The notes: generated by a model not told the origin, from the letters alone. A stretch of DNA of 64,000 nt from Colwellia sp. MB02u-6 (GCF_014077095.1 NZ_JACGVG010000036.1:372001-436000), one strand, 5' to 3'; positions 1 to 11,591 are shown, counted from the stretch's first letter. Numbers and translations: made by a program.

Positions 1-212
1 ACTTTTTCGCCTGCAGCATCAATGGCCTTGCTAGCATCTTCTTTCATTTCATTTACTTTATCACCCGCACCTTGAGTCATTTTACTAGCATCTTTAACTG
101 TTTCTTCTACTTTTTTACCCACTTCTTCTGCCTCTTTATCGCTACAAGCTGTTAAGCCGAACATGGCAACAAAGATAATAAGTAAAGTTGATAGTTTTTT
201 TATAAAAGTCAT
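1..212 (-). CDS. small lipoprotein, partial (C-terminus outside window)
   Basis: The reading frame opens with an ATG at 212 on the minus strand and runs off the left edge after about 70 codons. The N-terminus is a lipoprotein signal: two lysines, a hydrophobic stretch, then a lipobox LTAC with the acylated cysteine at residue 23. What follows is rich in lysine, glutamate and alanine, with amphipathic repeats such as KKVEETVKDA and DKVNEMKEDA, and is probably helical. I do not recognise a specific family. Proteins of this look are small envelope lipoproteins, often stress related, but that is inference. It lies 10 bp downstream of the DUF1328 gene and is probably cotranscribed with it. Confidence 0.75.
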   Translation of the reverse strand, partial: MTFIKKLSTLLIIFVAMFGLTACSDKEAEEVGKKVEETVKDASKMTQGAGDKVNEMKEDASKAIDAAGEK

Positions 213-222
213 AAATTTTTCC

Positions 223-399
223 CTAAATTTTTGGTAATTTACCACGAACTGCATTGGCGATTAATGAGATAACCAACAACACAACGAAGATAAAAAAGAT
301 AGTTTTTGCAATATCTACGGCTGTACCTGAAATACCACTAAAACCAAATATTGCCACAACAATCGCAACAACTAAAAAAGTAAGCACCCAGTTTAGCAT
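223..399 (-). CDS. DUF1328 (YtjA-type) small membrane protein
   Basis: This 58-residue protein starts [10 protein letters not shown] and ends RGKLPKI. It has two hydrophobic segments (about residues 4-20 and 32-50) around a short GFSGISGTA turn, which matches the DUF1328/YtjA family in length and pattern. The family is usually described as small inner-membrane proteins of unknown role, often next to stress genes. The start is well supported by CGGAGG about 8 bases upstream. The lipoprotein gene follows 10 bp downstream on the same strand, so both are likely one small operon. Confidence 0.88.
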   Translation of the reverse strand: MLNWVLTFLVVAIVVAIFGFSGISGTAVDIAKTIFFIFVVLLVISLIANAVRGKLPKI

Positions 400-1048
400 A
401 ATAGATTCCTCCGTTTATTAAATGAAAAACCTCCACCAACTTAAGACTACATTTATACCAACAACAAGCTAATCCACGGATAACTAAGTTATTATCTTTC
501 ATTATACATTTGATTTAATAACGCTAGTTCACCGCTAAGTGAAAGTTATACAGACAAAATAGCTATAACGTTTAGCGGGAGTTAATATATTTTTGTCTTA
601 GCTTATTGCTAAGATGACTTAATAATAGCCACATTTTTATAAAACGTACTTATTTACAGAATAAACAATATAACTTTCAGTAAAAATTAACTATCAGTAA
701 TAGTGACCATGACTTAGTACTGATTACTCTGCCATTATCCACCACCATATTTACTGGTGAACTTTATCTTTTTATTACGATTTTCAGTACAGGCTTACCT
801 AAGTAGCTAGCTATTTTGCTGTCTGAAATAAGCGTTGCAATGGTGAAGTTTGATTAATCAATTTATAAGTTCAATAACAGTGAAGTTAAAACGAATTGTT
901 CATTTTCTTTGCTGTTAAACATAAAAAATCCGAAATCAATTGCTTGATTTCGGATTATTAACTTACTGAAAAATTCATCTGTAAATAAAGCTATACCTAG
1001 ATAATTGGCAGGTCAACTTTACCCAAGAGCATACTCAGTATAGGTAAT
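400..1048. other. intergenic region, 649 bp
   Basis: No gene is seen here. The region must carry the promoter of the DUF1328 operon. It contains a 19-bp hairpin at 596-614 (TCTTAGC, five-base loop, GCTAAGA) of unknown role and the terminator of the TonB receptor gene at 927-956. Confidence 0.6.
927..956 (-). terminator. rho-independent terminator of TonB receptor gene
   Basis: A 13-bp perfect stem (AATCCGAAATCAA and its complement) closes a TTGC loop. Read on the minus strand it is followed by TTTTTTAT. It lies about 90 bp downstream of the receptor stop codon. Confidence 0.85.
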
Positions 1049-3601
1049 TTAAAAGCTATAAGTTGCTTTTACGTAGTAGAAACCACCGTTAAAACCAAAT
1101 GGTGATGTTTCATAGTACTTACCACCAAGAAGATTGTTTGGTGTATCAGGACCAAAATCTAATGCTTCTGCATCTTGATCAAGTAGGTTTTGAGCACCAA
1201 CACTTACTTTAAAGTCATCCATTATGTGATAGCTAACTTCAAGATCAACAGTAACGGCCGCGTCTGCATCTTTGCTTAACCCGCTAGAGTCAGCATGAAC
1301 ACCTTGGTATTCGCCGTAGTAGTTTACACGTGTAAACATGCTAACTTCATCCCAGCTTTGTGACCAAGTAAAGGTCGCACGATGGTTAGGTAAGTCATTT
1401 TCTAAACGAGATACTTTAAAGTCACCCGTAACAGCAGAGAATCTATCAACTGTTGTTTCATTCCAGTTATAAGCAAGACCGAATGTAGTATCACCATTTA
1501 ACAATGAAGTAGAGTAGTTAGCAACAAAATCAACACCTTGAGTTGTAGTATCAAAATCATTAGTAAAGAAACTTACTTGTTGAATTGAATCTACGTTTGG
1601 CACGCCATCTGCTTTTAATTTCACTTTATCTGCAGGAGTTAAATTAACTTTAGCAGACTGAGAAACACGATCAGTTACTTCAATGTTATAATAATCAAGT
1701 GTGAAATGAATACCTTCTATTTCCCAAACCGCACCTAATGAAACGCTTTCTGATTCTTCAGGTGATAATTCAGTTGCACCCAACTGCTTAGCTACAGGGT
1801 TAGACGCCGCTAATAACGCAGAATCAACTAGTATGCCGTCGTCAAGAGAAGTTTGTACGTTTGAGTAGTTAGCTTGACCAACAGTTGGAGCACGGAAGCC
1901 TGAACTTACAGAGCCACGTAACGAAAAGTCGTCTGTCACATTGTATTGTGCCGTTACTTTATAGTTAGTGGTGTTACCAAAAGTACTGTAATCTTCAAAA
2001 CGTAGGGCATAGCCCATTAAGAAGTTTTCAGTGTATTGTGCTTCAACATCAAGATAAAGCGCATAGTTTTGACGAGAAAATGAACCCGCTGAAGAGGGTT
2101 TAAAGCCAGGAAACCCGTTAGATCCGATACTAAAACCTTGGTCTGTATATGGACCTGCGGTAAAAGATGCTTCGTCACCTGCACTCACTTCAAAGGTTTC
2201 TTGATGGTATTCATAACCACCAGCAATAATTAGTGGCATCTCCATGCCGACTTCAAGTTCTTTAACTAAATCAATGTTAAAGAATTTTTCAAGTTGAACG
2301 TGGCTACCTGGATTAAAGTCACGCGGTGTTTCAGGACCTAATGACGCATTTAACGTGTTGTAGATAACGTAGCTTGATTCGTTACGACCTACAGAACCAC
2401 TGACGTCATAAGACAAAGTATCATCAAACTGACCACGTGTTCCCATGGTTATTGATGTATCAACGATGTTACCACCAAAGTTAGGTGTAAATCCGCCTGG
2501 TGCTAATTCATTGAATGAAAAACAATTATCATTATTTGCAACATTTTCAATGTAATCATCTTGAGTTAACACATTACCCGAAGTAACAGCTACAGGTTGA
2601 CAAGTTCTATCAGCACCTTGAGTTTGCGCAAGATCGCCAATCAATAATGAAGCACCGTCGTCATTAGAGTAGACACCACCACGGTTATGAGGATTACGAT
2701 AATAGAAACCACCACGAACATCACGTTCAGAGAAGTTACCAAACATATAAACTTCACGGTCGTTACCGATATCTAAACCGAAGTTACCAAAAATAGTGAT
2801 GTCATCACTAACTTCTGGAGAACCCCAAACTTGAGTTAGCGCTTCAACATCTGTGTTGCCGGCATCAATAAAACCTTGAGCGTCAGGACGTTGTTCACTT
2901 CGACTTGTAGCATCAGCATTTTTATATTGAAAACTAAGGTTAGCAAAACCATCTTCAGTCAATGCCATACCAATATTACCAGAGACTTCAGTCGTATCGC
3001 CATCGCCTTCATAATATGAACCATGACGTACGTTTAATGAACCACCATCAGCATCATTTTTTAAGACGAAGTTCATTACACCTGCGATAGCATCTGAGCC
3101 GTATTGTGCTGCAGCACCGTCACGTAAAACTTCAACTTGTTTTAGAGCAGAACTTGGGATAACTGAAATATCAGGGCCTTGAGCACCGTCATTAATACCA
3201 CCACCCAACAATGCAATAACAGAAGCACGATGACGGCGTTTACCATTAACAAGTATTAACGTACTGTCTGATGAAAGACCACGAAGATTAGCGGGTTTAA
3301 CTAAGCTGGCAGCATCTGATATTGGGTTACTCTGTACGTTAAACGAAGGTACAGTACCTTTTAACAATTCAAGCATATCGGTATTACCCGATCTTTCTAG
3401 CTCTTCTGCGCCAATTAAATCAATAGGAACCGGTGAATTATCAACTGAACGTGGTGCACCACGAGAGCCTACAACAGCGATACGTTCAATGTTTTCTTTT
3501 TTAACTTTCTCTGCATCATTTTCAGCAGCGAATGATGGTGCAGTACCTAAAGCGATATTTACCGCTAAAGCTAAGGTAGCTATTTTAAATGTTGATGACA
3601 T
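1049..3601 (-). CDS. TonB-dependent outer-membrane receptor
   Basis: This is an 850-residue outer-membrane receptor for energised uptake of a large or scarce substrate through TonB-ExbBD. A signal peptide of about 25 residues (ending PSFA-AEN) precedes a TonB-box-like stretch (IERIAVVGSR) and the plug domain at about 55-190. Plug hallmarks include RGLSSDSTLILVNGKRRH and RDGAAAQYGSDAIAGVMNF. The rest is a beta-barrel ending in aromatic YYVKATYSF, with the terminal Phe needed for BAM assembly. The start has a good GAGGAAGAG ribosome site. There is no linked transporter or enzyme, so the substrate cannot be named. Receptors of this subtype are abundant in marine Alteromonadales and often take up oligosaccharides, peptides or siderophores. 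Confidence 0.93.
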   Translation of the reverse strand: MSSTFKIATLALAVNIALGTAPSFAAENDAEKVKKENIERIAVVGSRGAPRSVDNSPVPIDLIGAEELERSGNTDMLELLKGTVPSFNVQSNPISDAASLVKPANLRGLSSDSTLILVNGKRRHRASVIALLGGGINDGAQGPDISVIPSSALKQVEVLRDGAAAQYGSDAIAGVMNFVLKNDADGGSLNVRHGSYYEGDGDTTEVSGNIGMALTEDGFANLSFQYKNADATSRSEQRPDAQGFIDAGNTDVEALTQVWGSPEVSDDITIFGNFGLDIGNDREVYMFGNFSERDVRGGFYYRNPHNRGGVYSNDDGASLLIGDLAQTQGADRTCQPVAVTSGNVLTQDDYIENVANNDNCFSFNELAPGGFTPNFGGNIVDTSITMGTRGQFDDTLSYDVSGSVGRNESSYVIYNTLNASLGPETPRDFNPGSHVQLEKFFNIDLVKELEVGMEMPLIIAGGYEYHQETFEVSAGDEASFTAGPYTDQGFSIGSNGFPGFKPSSAGSFSRQNYALYLDVEAQYTENFLMGYALRFEDYSTFGNTTNYKVTAQYNVTDDFSLRGSVSSGFRAPTVGQANYSNVQTSLDDGILVDSALLAASNPVAKQLGATELSPEESESVSLGAVWEIEGIHFTLDYYNIEVTDRVSQSAKVNLTPADKVKLKADGVPNVDSIQQVSFFTNDFDTTTQGVDFVANYSTSLLNGDTTFGLAYNWNETTVDRFSAVTGDFKVSRLENDLPNHRATFTWSQSWDEVSMFTRVNYYGEYQGVHADSSGLSKDADAAVTVDLEVSYHIMDDFKVSVGAQNLLDQDAEALDFGPDTPNNLLGGKYYETSPFGFNGGFYYVKATYSF

Positions 3602-4614
3602 GTTCTCTTCCTCTAGTATCAGTATTTTATTATGTATTTTTATAGTTATAGTTGTATTTTTGTATTTTTGTATTTTTTTGTGTTTTTTTGCTCTTGGTCT
3701 TTTACACTTCCCATTTTCGTAAAATAAAGCAAATCAGTAGTTTTTGGAACAAAAAAACCATCAAGAGCGCTTCCAACCTATCCTCCCTGGATTCGCTACT
3801 AATGGTTTACCGCTTAAACTTAAGACATAGTTTTTTGTTTGCCATGCCATTAATCGTAAACATAACACAACTCATCGCAAAAGTTCACTTTATTTATGTA
3901 CTAATTTTATTCGGCAAAAAACCTCTTTTTGGCGCTACTTTGCTGTAAATAAGTACAATAACTTAAGTATGTTAATTAGCTGTTGCAAATATTTATCATT
4001 CACGCTTAGCAACTGTTAACAAAAAAATATTTGGCACTCAAATATACTCACTAAACCTTATTCATCACTAAAGATCAGGTGAAATTTTACTGATGTAAAA
4101 AGTATCAACAACAAAAAAACTGTGCCAAGAGTAAGCTTATCTTAATAAATAATGAATATAGCTAGTCTCTACCTTTGAAATAAAAATCAATCATGCCAGT
4201 GTGCTGCAGTGTTAATACATGAGCGCATCCCAGGATGATTAAAGTGTTGTCGTGATGGTTCAAGACACCCACTAATGCCATACATTAAGTTAGCTGGAAT
4301 CAATATTTTCAGAGCCTTATCTGGTCTGACGATGGGTACTGGCAATAGCAGAAAATACCCCCTGCACAATGCTAAAGTTTGATTATATTAACTTAATTTT
4401 TTTTCAATTAACTGCATATCGTTCGTCAAATATAACCGTATTGTTTACCTTGGAATAAATACATTAGCGATAGTTATTCATGTGTTTTTTGGTTCGCTCA
4501 ATCCCAGCCAAAAAAAAGCAGCCTGATATAAAGGCTGCTTTAAAATGTTCTCATCTGCTTTTCAGTTTACAATGTTATTTAACTGCTATAAATTTTTACA
4601 ACCATGACAGCAAA
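3602..4614. other. intergenic region, about 1 kb
   Basis: No convincing gene is seen. The first 130 bp contain T-rich runs built from TGTATTTT-like units upstream of the TonB receptor, where its promoter and leader should lie. The stretch 4187-4369 looks richer in G and C than its surroundings and has an open frame of 60 codons on the minus strand. That frame resembles no family I know and has no clear ribosome site. The glmS terminator occupies 4510-4541. Confidence 0.5.
4510..4541 (-). terminator. rho-independent terminator of glmS
   Basis: The stem AAAGCAGCC/GGCTGCTTT has a nine-base loop. On the minus strand it is followed by a run of eight T. It lies about 75 bp past the glmS stop. Confidence 0.88.
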
Positions 4615-6447
4615 CTATTCCACCGTCACCGACTTGGCTAAATTGCGCGGTTGGTCAACATCAGTACCTTTGATGATGGCAACATAGTAAGACAGTAATT
4701 GTAGCGGCAAGGTGTAAACGATAGGGGCAATTAAGTCATCACATACTGGAACATTAATTACTTTCATGGTGTCATCGCTGCTGAAGTTAGCGTTTGAATC
4801 AGCAAATACATACATTAAACCACCTCGAGCACGTACTTCCTCAACATTGGATTTTAACTTTTCAATTAAATCGTTTTGAGGTGCGACAACAATCACTGGC
4901 ATTTCTGCGTCAATTAACGCCAATGGCCCATGTTTAAGTTCGCCGGCAGCATAGGCTTCAGCATGAATGTATGAAATTTCTTTCAGTTTTAATGCCCCCT
5001 CCATCGCGATAGGGTACTGATCACCACGCCCTAAAAATAACGCATGATGTTTATCGGCAAAATCTTCTGCTAAATCTTCAATGGAGCCCGCAAGTGCTAA
5101 CACTTCTTCTAATTTACTCGGTAAGGTCATTAATGATTGAGCAATTTCGGTTTGCTTGTCTTTTGACATACCGTGATGCTGACCAATCGCTAAGGTCATC
5201 ATTAATAAGCCCACCAGTTGAGTGGTAAAGGCTTTGGTTGAAGCAACCCCTATTTCAGCACCCGCTTTAGTCATAAAGGCCAAATCAGATTCACGTACTA
5301 ATGACGAACCGTCAACATTACATATCGTTAAACTCGCGCGATAACCTATTTGTTTAGCTAAACGTAAGGCTGCTAAAGTATCAGCAGTTTCGCCTGATTG
5401 TGAAATAGTCACTAACAAGGCATTTTTAGGTACATGCGATTGGCGATATCTAAATTCACTGGCAATTTCAATATTACATGACACGCCAGCTAAGGCTTCT
5501 AACCAATAGCGTGCCACCATACCTGAGTGGTAGCTGGTACCACAGGCAATAATTTGCACATGTTCAATTTTTTGAAAAATATCATCAGCGCCTTCACCAA
5601 AGGTATTGATGTCTAAAACGTTACCCAGTAAGCGACCTTCCAAGGTATTACGAATGGCGGTAGGTTGCTCAAAGGTTTCTTTTAGCATGTAGTGACGATA
5701 TTCACCTTTATCGCCAACGTCATGGCTAACAGCAGACTCTTTCGCTTCGCGCGTTACAGGCTTGCCATTAGTATCAAAAACGTTCACTTCAAAACGCGTA
5801 ACTTCGGCAACATCACCTTCTTCTAAGAAGGAAAATTTACGCGTCACTGGTAATAGTGCCAGCATATCTGAGGCAATAAAATTTTCACCAACACCGTAGC
5901 CAATCACTAATGGGCTGCCAGAACGTGCAACCACCACACGGTCTTTGTCGCGAGTATCAAGCACAACAGTGCCATAAGCCCCGATTAATTGTTTTACGGT
6001 CGCTTGAACAGCACTTAACAAACTATTGGTCGATTTTAATTCATGATGCACCAAGTGAGCGATAACTTCTGTGTCAGTTTCAGAGGTAAAGCTATAACCT
6101 AAACCTTGTAAACGCGTGCGTAAAATCTCATGGTTTTCAATAATACCGTTGTGCACAACCGCAATGGTTTCTGACGAAATATGCGGATGTGCATTAGCTT
6201 CACTTGGCGCACCATGTGTTGCCCAACGTGTATGCGCAATACCGGTGCCACCCGCTATCGGGTTAGCATGTAACGCATCAGCAAGCTCTTGCACCTTACC
6301 TAAACGACGGGCGCGATTAAGTTGGTTATTATTATCAACAATTGCAACACCAGCAGAGTCATAACCACGATATTCTAATCGTTTTAAACCTTCTACTAAG
6401 ATGTCTGCTACATCGCGCTGTGCGACAGCACCAACAATTCCACACAT
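4615..6447 (-). CDS. glmS: glutamine--fructose-6-phosphate aminotransferase (isomerising)
   Basis: GlmS makes glucosamine-6-phosphate from fructose-6-phosphate and glutamine, the first step to UDP-GlcNAc for peptidoglycan and LPS. The 610-residue protein starts MCGIVGAV, so Cys2 is the glutaminase nucleophile after Met removal. The class II glutaminase domain covers about 1-220. Two SIS sugar-isomerase domains follow (about 285-420 and 455-595), with CGTSYHSG and SQSGETADT in the first. The C-terminus LAKSVTVE is typical and closes the active site. AAGGAT precedes the start. The DeoR-type regulator gene lies 14 bp upstream, so the two are probably cotranscribed, and a strong terminator follows. 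Confidence 0.97.
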   Translation of the reverse strand: MCGIVGAVAQRDVADILVEGLKRLEYRGYDSAGVAIVDNNNQLNRARRLGKVQELADALHANPIAGGTGIAHTRWATHGAPSEANAHPHISSETIAVVHNGIIENHEILRTRLQGLGYSFTSETDTEVIAHLVHHELKSTNSLLSAVQATVKQLIGAYGTVVLDTRDKDRVVVARSGSPLVIGYGVGENFIASDMLALLPVTRKFSFLEEGDVAEVTRFEVNVFDTNGKPVTREAKESAVSHDVGDKGEYRHYMLKETFEQPTAIRNTLEGRLLGNVLDINTFGEGADDIFQKIEHVQIIACGTSYHSGMVARYWLEALAGVSCNIEIASEFRYRQSHVPKNALLVTISQSGETADTLAALRLAKQIGYRASLTICNVDGSSLVRESDLAFMTKAGAEIGVASTKAFTTQLVGLLMMTLAIGQHHGMSKDKQTEIAQSLMTLPSKLEEVLALAGSIEDLAEDFADKHHALFLGRGDQYPIAMEGALKLKEISYIHAEAYAAGELKHGPLALIDAEMPVIVVAPQNDLIEKLKSNVEEVRARGGLMYVFADSNANFSSDDTMKVINVPVCDDLIAPIVYTLPLQLLSYYVAIIKGTDVDQPRNLAKSVTVE

Positions 6448-6461
6448 ATTCTCTATCCTTT

Positions 6462-7223
6462 TTAACTTGCTATAACGAGGTTAACGCCTTGTTTGATAAT
6501 TTCACTTCGTACGTTTTCAGGCATATCTGCATCTGTGATCAACGTGTGAATCTTACCCCAAGGTAATTCTAAATTAGGTATTTTGCGATTAAGTTTTTCT
6601 GAATCTAACATCACGATAACTTCACGGGATACTTCCGCCATAACTCGGCTTAAGCCTAACAGTTCATTAAACGTTGTTGTACCGCGAGATAAATCAATGC
6701 CATCGGCACCAATAAATAGCTGATCAAAATCATAAGAACGTAAAACACTTTCTGCCACTTGCCCTTGAAATGACTCGGAATGTGGGTCCCAAGTACCACC
6801 GGTCATCAATAATGTTGGTTCATTTTCTAGTGCATGTAAATCAGACGCTATAGCAAGTGAATTCGTCATCACCACTAGGCCTTGTTTTACATTTAACTCC
6901 CGCACTAAAGCTGATGTTGTGCTACCACTGTCTAAAATAATACGATTATGGTCTCTGATCAGCGATGCCGCTGTTTTTGCGATCATTATCTTTCGTTTCG
7001 AAACTTTATCTGTTTTTGGCGCGATAATTTCATGAGGTAAAGGCACTGCGCCACCATATCTGCGCAGGAGCAAACCACTATTTTCTAATACAGCCAAGTC
7101 CTTACGGATAGTAACTTCTGAGGTATCGAACATTTTTGCAAGCCTATCAACACTTACTTCACCTAGGTTGCTTAGCTCGGCAATAATGGTGTGACGACGT
7201 TGCTGAGTATTTCGTTTTGACAT
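6462..7223 (-). CDS. DeoR-family transcriptional regulator next to glmS
   Basis: This 253-residue protein has an N-terminal DeoR winged helix (about 8-60), with [17 protein letters not shown] and the family marker [11 protein letters not shown] sugar-phosphate-sensing domain (about 75-235) of the DeoRC type follows, with [14 protein letters not shown] and [16 protein letters not shown]. Family members bind phosphorylated sugars and usually repress sugar genes. Its position 14 bp before glmS and downstream of glmU suggests control of amino-sugar metabolism, with GlcN-6-P or a related compound as a plausible ligand. That role is inference. The related names AgaR, GlpR and SrlR cannot be assigned safely. 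Confidence 0.9.
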   Translation of the reverse strand: MSKRNTQQRRHTIIAELSNLGEVSVDRLAKMFDTSEVTIRKDLAVLENSGLLLRRYGGAVPLPHEIIAPKTDKVSKRKIMIAKTAASLIRDHNRIILDSGSTTSALVRELNVKQGLVVMTNSLAIASDLHALENEPTLLMTGGTWDPHSESFQGQVAESVLRSYDFDQLFIGADGIDLSRGTTTFNELLGLSRVMAEVSREVIVMLDSEKLNRKIPNLELPWGKIHTLITDADMPENVRSEIIKQGVNLVIAS

Positions 7224-7613
7224 TGCTTTCGTTTTACTCTTAAAAGTTTCGGTTTAAAACTTAGCTATTAAAACAAAAGCTGAAAATAAAAACAATATTT
7301 ATCTAAAGATCGGTCATAAATTTAGTTAACTATTGGTTAACTCTCATCTGGTTTCAACGTAAATGAGTATTTTTGATCTGATTATCCGTTGACTGTTAAT
7401 TTATTGATAATAAAAATTTTCTTCGCTGGCTGAGCTATTTTATAAGTAGAGAATATGACTCAATATACAATATTAATTTAATAACTAGTTGTTTTAAATA
7501 TCAAATCAATAATGTCGTTATTGGTTATTTTAACGAGTATAAATGCACGCATTATTAAACTTGTGCATTTTTCTCATGATAAATTTTAATAGACTTATAG
7601 CAAGTATATAAGC
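7224..7613. other. intergenic region between glmU and the DeoR gene, 390 bp
   Basis: No gene is seen. It should hold the promoter of the DeoR-glmS pair. It contains an 8-bp inverted repeat AAATGCAC/GTGCATTT (7541-7548 and 7562-7569) and, at its right edge, the possible glmU terminator hairpin. Confidence 0.5.
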
Positions 7614-7616
7614 CTA
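7590..7616 (-). terminator. possible terminator hairpin overlapping the glmU stop codon
   Basis: TAGGCTTATA and TATAAGTCTA form a 10-bp stem with one G-T pair around a seven-base loop. The glmU stop TAG lies inside the first arm. The following minus-strand bases (TTAAAATTTATC) are only moderately T-rich. Confidence 0.4.
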
Positions 7617-8975
7617 TTTTTTACTTGGACGTTTCCAACTGGCAATATTGCGCTGTTTACCACGAGCAACACTTAATTCATGATCATCAACATTTTTCAC
7701 AATCACTGAACCAGCGCCTGTTGTTGCCATTTTACCAATAACAACAGGTGCTACTAATGAGGCATTTGAACCGATAAAAGCCCCTGTGCCAATAATCGTT
7801 TTAGCTTTATTCACACCGTCATAGTTACAAGTAATAGTACCGGCACCAATGTTAGCATTAGCGCCTATTTCAGCATCACCTAAATAACTTAAGTGACCGG
7901 CTTTTGCACCTTCTCCTAGGATTGTTTTTTTCATTTCGACAAAATTACCAACATGAGCATCACGTTTTAATTCTGTACCGGGGCGAATACGTGCAAACGG
8001 ACCAACTGAGGCTAGCTCACCAATAATGGCACCTTCGATCATGGTATTAGGTTTAATCTCAGCACCTTTGCCGATAGTACAATTTTTTAAAATACAATTA
8101 GCGCCAATTGTCGCGTTATCGGCAATATCAACATTGCCTTCAAAAATACAGTTCACGTCAATCACCACTTCTTGACCCACGCTAACATGGCCACGAATAT
8201 CAATACGGTTAGGATCACGTAAACTCGCGCCAGCTATCATCAAGGCTTCTGCTTTTCTTATTTGATACGCGCGTTCTAGACCGGCCAGTTGCACACGGTT
8301 GTTGGCACCTTCTACTTCAATTTCACTATTAGGGTGGGCCGTTGCAATAAGTTTACCTTCTTGATGACAAGCGGCTATAATGTCAGTTAAATAATATTCA
8401 CCTTGGGCGTTATCACTTGATAAATTGGCTAGCCAGCGTTTTAAATCACCGCCATTGGCCAATAAAATACCGGTGTTAGCTTCATTCACTAACAGTTGCT
8501 CAACAGTGGCATCTTTTTGTTCAACAATGCCAACCACTGTGCCTGAGCTATCGCGCATAATACGACCATAGCCCGCTGGGTTAGCTAAATGCACGGTTAA
8601 TAACGCCATGCCATTGTCAGGCTTAGCAGCAATTAAACGCTGTAATGTGCTCACTTTAGTCAAAGGTACATCACCATAAAGCACTAATACATCTTCATCG
8701 TCAGATAAAAATGGCGATGCCATATCAACAGCATGACCTGTGCCTAATTGCTCTTTTTGTTCTACAAAGGTTAAATCATCACCCGTGACTTTGGCTTTAA
8801 GCACATCGCCACCAAAACCATAAACCAAGTAAATATTTTCGCTATCAACCTGACGTGCAGCGTCAATAACATGAGAGACCATTGGCTTTTCAGCAACGGG
8901 ATGAAGAACTTTTGGTAAAGCAGAGCGCATGCGAGTACCTTTACCCGCAGCTAAGATAACAACAGAGAGAGCCAT
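7614..8975 (-). CDS. glmU: bifunctional UDP-GlcNAc pyrophosphorylase / GlcN-1-P acetyltransferase
   Basis: GlmU acetylates glucosamine-1-phosphate and joins it to UTP, giving UDP-GlcNAc. The N-terminal uridylyltransferase domain has [18 protein letters not shown]. From about residue 240 a left-handed beta-helix of hexapeptide repeats carries the acetyltransferase part, with [12 protein letters not shown] and [12 protein letters not shown] chose the start at 8975 ([11 protein letters not shown], 453 residues). An ATG ten codons upstream at 9005 has no ribosome site and adds sequence absent from the family, while GGACAAATT precedes the chosen ATG. In many gammaproteobacteria glmU abuts atpC, but here about 9.8 kb separates them. 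Confidence 0.97.
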   Translation of the reverse strand: MALSVVILAAGKGTRMRSALPKVLHPVAEKPMVSHVIDAARQVDSENIYLVYGFGGDVLKAKVTGDDLTFVEQKEQLGTGHAVDMASPFLSDDEDVLVLYGDVPLTKVSTLQRLIAAKPDNGMALLTVHLANPAGYGRIMRDSSGTVVGIVEQKDATVEQLLVNEANTGILLANGGDLKRWLANLSSDNAQGEYYLTDIIAACHQEGKLIATAHPNSEIEVEGANNRVQLAGLERAYQIRKAEALMIAGASLRDPNRIDIRGHVSVGQEVVIDVNCIFEGNVDIADNATIGANCILKNCTIGKGAEIKPNTMIEGAIIGELASVGPFARIRPGTELKRDAHVGNFVEMKKTILGEGAKAGHLSYLGDAEIGANANIGAGTITCNYDGVNKAKTIIGTGAFIGSNASLVAPVVIGKMATTGAGSVIVKNVDDHELSVARGKQRNIASWKRPSKK

Positions 8976-9248
8976 AATTTGTCCGTTTATTTTATAAGAT
9001 TCCATGTATCAATTTGATGAGTAAACATAAACTAATCAATTAGACATTAACGTATGCGGGCATTGTAACGCTAAATTAAATGCTTCTCTATTAAAATCAT
9101 ATTAACCACTTAACCCCTATGATTTCCCCCCCGCTGACAAGAAAAAACCTTAGCGGGTATATCACACCTGGCTAGCGTTTAGGTATATACTATTCCCAAC
9201 AAAAACACGGTAAGCACCACACTTTTATTGAACCAGGAACCCGTATAA

Positions 9249-11591
9249 ATGATGCCCATTGCTGAGCAAATAGCCAAAGAAATTGATGTAAAAACCAGCC
9301 AAATAAATGCGGCTATAAACTTATTAGATGAAGGTTCAACGGTTCCTTTTATTGCTCGCTATAGAAAAGAAGTTACTCAAGGGCTTGATGACAACCATTT
9401 GCGTTACTTAGCGCAGCGCTTAGTTTATTTGCGAGATTTAGCCGATCGTCGAAAAGTTATTATTACCAATATCGAACAACAAGGTAAATTAAGCCCTGCG
9501 TTAGCGGCTGAACTCAATAATGCCGACAATAAAACTCGTTTAGAAGATCTTTACTTACCTTTTAAACCGAAAAGAAGAACCAAAGGGCAAATTGCGATTG
9601 CTGCCGGTTTAGAGCCTCTAGCCAATAAAATTTATAATAATTGGCAACTTAACCCTGAACAGGAAGCACAAGCCTTTATCAATAAAGAGCAAGGTTTAAT
9701 TGATGAAAATTCAGTACTTGAAGGTGCGCACTATATTCTGGTGGAGCGCTTTGCCGAAGACGCTAATTTAATTCAAAAATTACGTCATCATTTACTTAAG
9801 CAAGCACACCTTTGCAGTAAATTAATCAAAGGCAAAGATAAAGCCGCAGCAAAATATCGTGATTACTTTCAGCATTCTGAATTATTAAAGTCGGTGCCAT
9901 CACACCGTATGCTTGCTATGTTACGCGGTCGTAATGAAAAGTTATTATCATTAAGTATTGATGTCGATCCCGGCCAAGAAGGCGCCTTTTCAAGTGCACA
10001 ACAGCTAATCACCGAGCATTTCAATTTACGCTTAACCGGGCAAGCCGCGGCAACGTTTTTAACCAAAGTGGTACAAACAACGTGGAAAATAAAGTTAAGC
10101 CAAAGTTTAGAAACAGAATTGTTAGGTCAATTACGAGAACAAGCGGAAGTTGAAGCGATTAAGGTTTTTGCACGTAATTTAAACGACTTAATGATGGCGG
10201 CGCCAGCAGGCCCAAAAACAACGTTAGGTTTAGATCCTGGTCTTAGAACCGGCTGTAAATTAGCTATTGTTGATGCTACCGGTAAATTATTACAAACGGC
10301 AACTATATTTCCCCATGCGCCACAAAATCATTGGGATAAATCAGTACGTACTTTAGTTAATCTATGCCAACAACATAAAGTAGAATTAGTTGCGATAGGT
10401 AACGGCACTGCTTCACGTGAAAGTGACCAGCTTATCGCTGATGTTATTACTAAGTTAGCAACGAATAAGCTCACCAAAGTGATTGTGAGTGAAGCCGGCG
10501 CATCAGTCTATTCAGCATCAGAATTTGCCGCCAAAGAGTTTCCTGATTTAGATGTGTCAATTCGTGGTGCGGTATCTATTGCACGCCGCTTACAAGACCC
10601 CTTGGCAGAGCTAGTGAAAATAGATCCAAAAGCCATTGGTGTTGGTCAATATCAACATGATGTCAGCCAAAGCCAACTCAGCCAGACCTTAGACAATGTT
10701 ATTGAAGATTGTGTCAACGCCGTTGGTGTTGACTTAAACAGTGCTTCTGCCGCACTGTTATCACGGGTTTCAGGTTTAAACAAAACCATGGCAAATAATG
10801 TCGTTAATTTTCGTGATGTACACGGCCGATTTAATAATCGAAATGAATTAAAAAAAGTCGCTCGCTTAGGACCAAAAGCTTTTGAACAAGCCGCAGGCTT
10901 CTTACGGATAAGCCTGGGTAATAACCCGCTAGACTATTCAGGCGTTCATCCTGAAACTTACCGCTTAGTTGAGCAAATTTTACAACAACTCGATACTGAT
11001 ATCAGTCAGGTAATAGGTAATAAATCTGCGCTAGAAAAAATTAATATTGACAGCTTAACTAGCGATGCTTTTGGTGCGCTAACCATTAAAGATATTATTA
11101 GCGAATTAGAGAAACCCGGTCGTGATCCTCGTCCAGAATTTAAGACCGCCACTTTTCAAGCCGGTGTTAATACTATTAACGACCTTAAAGTGGGCATGAT
11201 ACTCGAAGGAGTTATTTCTAACGTCGCTAATTTTGGCGCTTTTGTTGATGTGGGTGTGCATCAAGACGGTTTAGTGCATATTTCTTCACTGACCGATAAA
11301 TTTGTCAGTGACCCGCATGAAATTGTCAAAGCTGGTGAAGTGGTCAAAGTTAAAGTGACGGAAGTTGACCCACAACGCAAACGCATCAGTTTAACTATGC
11401 GTTTAGATGAAACAATAGCACAAATAAAAAGTCAGCCTTCAGGACAGCCTCAAAAAGCACAAGCTAACGACAAAAGTACTAAACAACCACAACAGAGCAG
11501 AAATAAGGCAAAAACGCAGCAACCAAAAGCCTCAAATAATGCCGCTATGGGTAATGCCTTTGCTGACGCTTTTGCCAACCTAAAAAAATAA
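9249..11591 (+). CDS. tex: Tex-family S1 RNA-binding protein
   Basis: This is a 780-residue Tex protein, a conserved nucleic-acid-binding factor linked to transcription and RNA metabolism. It has the Tex N-terminal helical region (about 1-195, including [12 protein letters not shown]), a YqgF/RNase H-like domain (about 325-450, with [14 protein letters not shown]) and a helix-hairpin-helix region (about 490-560, with [20 protein letters not shown]). A C-terminal S1 domain follows (about 645-715, with [26 protein letters not shown]). A low-complexity tail rich in Gln, Lys and Ala ends the protein. AGGAAC lies before the first of two adjacent ATGs, so the start could be 9249 or 9252. It appears to be a single-gene unit. 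Confidence 0.96.
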   Translation: MMPIAEQIAKEIDVKTSQINAAINLLDEGSTVPFIARYRKEVTQGLDDNHLRYLAQRLVYLRDLADRRKVIITNIEQQGKLSPALAAELNNADNKTRLEDLYLPFKPKRRTKGQIAIAAGLEPLANKIYNNWQLNPEQEAQAFINKEQGLIDENSVLEGAHYILVERFAEDANLIQKLRHHLLKQAHLCSKLIKGKDKAAAKYRDYFQHSELLKSVPSHRMLAMLRGRNEKLLSLSIDVDPGQEGAFSSAQQLITEHFNLRLTGQAAATFLTKVVQTTWKIKLSQSLETELLGQLREQAEVEAIKVFARNLNDLMMAAPAGPKTTLGLDPGLRTGCKLAIVDATGKLLQTATIFPHAPQNHWDKSVRTLVNLCQQHKVELVAIGNGTASRESDQLIADVITKLATNKLTKVIVSEAGASVYSASEFAAKEFPDLDVSIRGAVSIARRLQDPLAELVKIDPKAIGVGQYQHDVSQSQLSQTLDNVIEDCVNAVGVDLNSASAALLSRVSGLNKTMANNVVNFRDVHGRFNNRNELKKVARLGPKAFEQAAGFLRISLGNNPLDYSGVHPETYRLVEQILQQLDTDISQVIGNKSALEKINIDSLTSDAFGALTIKDIISELEKPGRDPRPEFKTATFQAGVNTINDLKVGMILEGVISNVANFGAFVDVGVHQDGLVHISSLTDKFVSDPHEIVKAGEVVKVKVTEVDPQRKRISLTMRLDETIAQIKSQPSGQPQKAQANDKSTKQPQQSRNKAKTQQPKASNNAAMGNAFADAFANLKK

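Noticed and set aside
3763-3775. AAGAGCGCTTCCA as a LacI-type operator before the TonB receptor
   Set aside because: Only the central AGCGCT is truly palindromic, so the match is too weak.
3489-3948. Open frames of 77 and 98 codons upstream of and across the TonB receptor start
   Set aside because: They overlap the receptor gene or consist of T-rich low-complexity sequence coding Phe and Leu runs, with no family likeness and no clear ribosome site.
4250-4290. GGTTCAAGACACCC as the T-arm of a tRNA
   Set aside because: The flanking bases do not pair to form a T-stem, and no acceptor or anticodon stem could be built.
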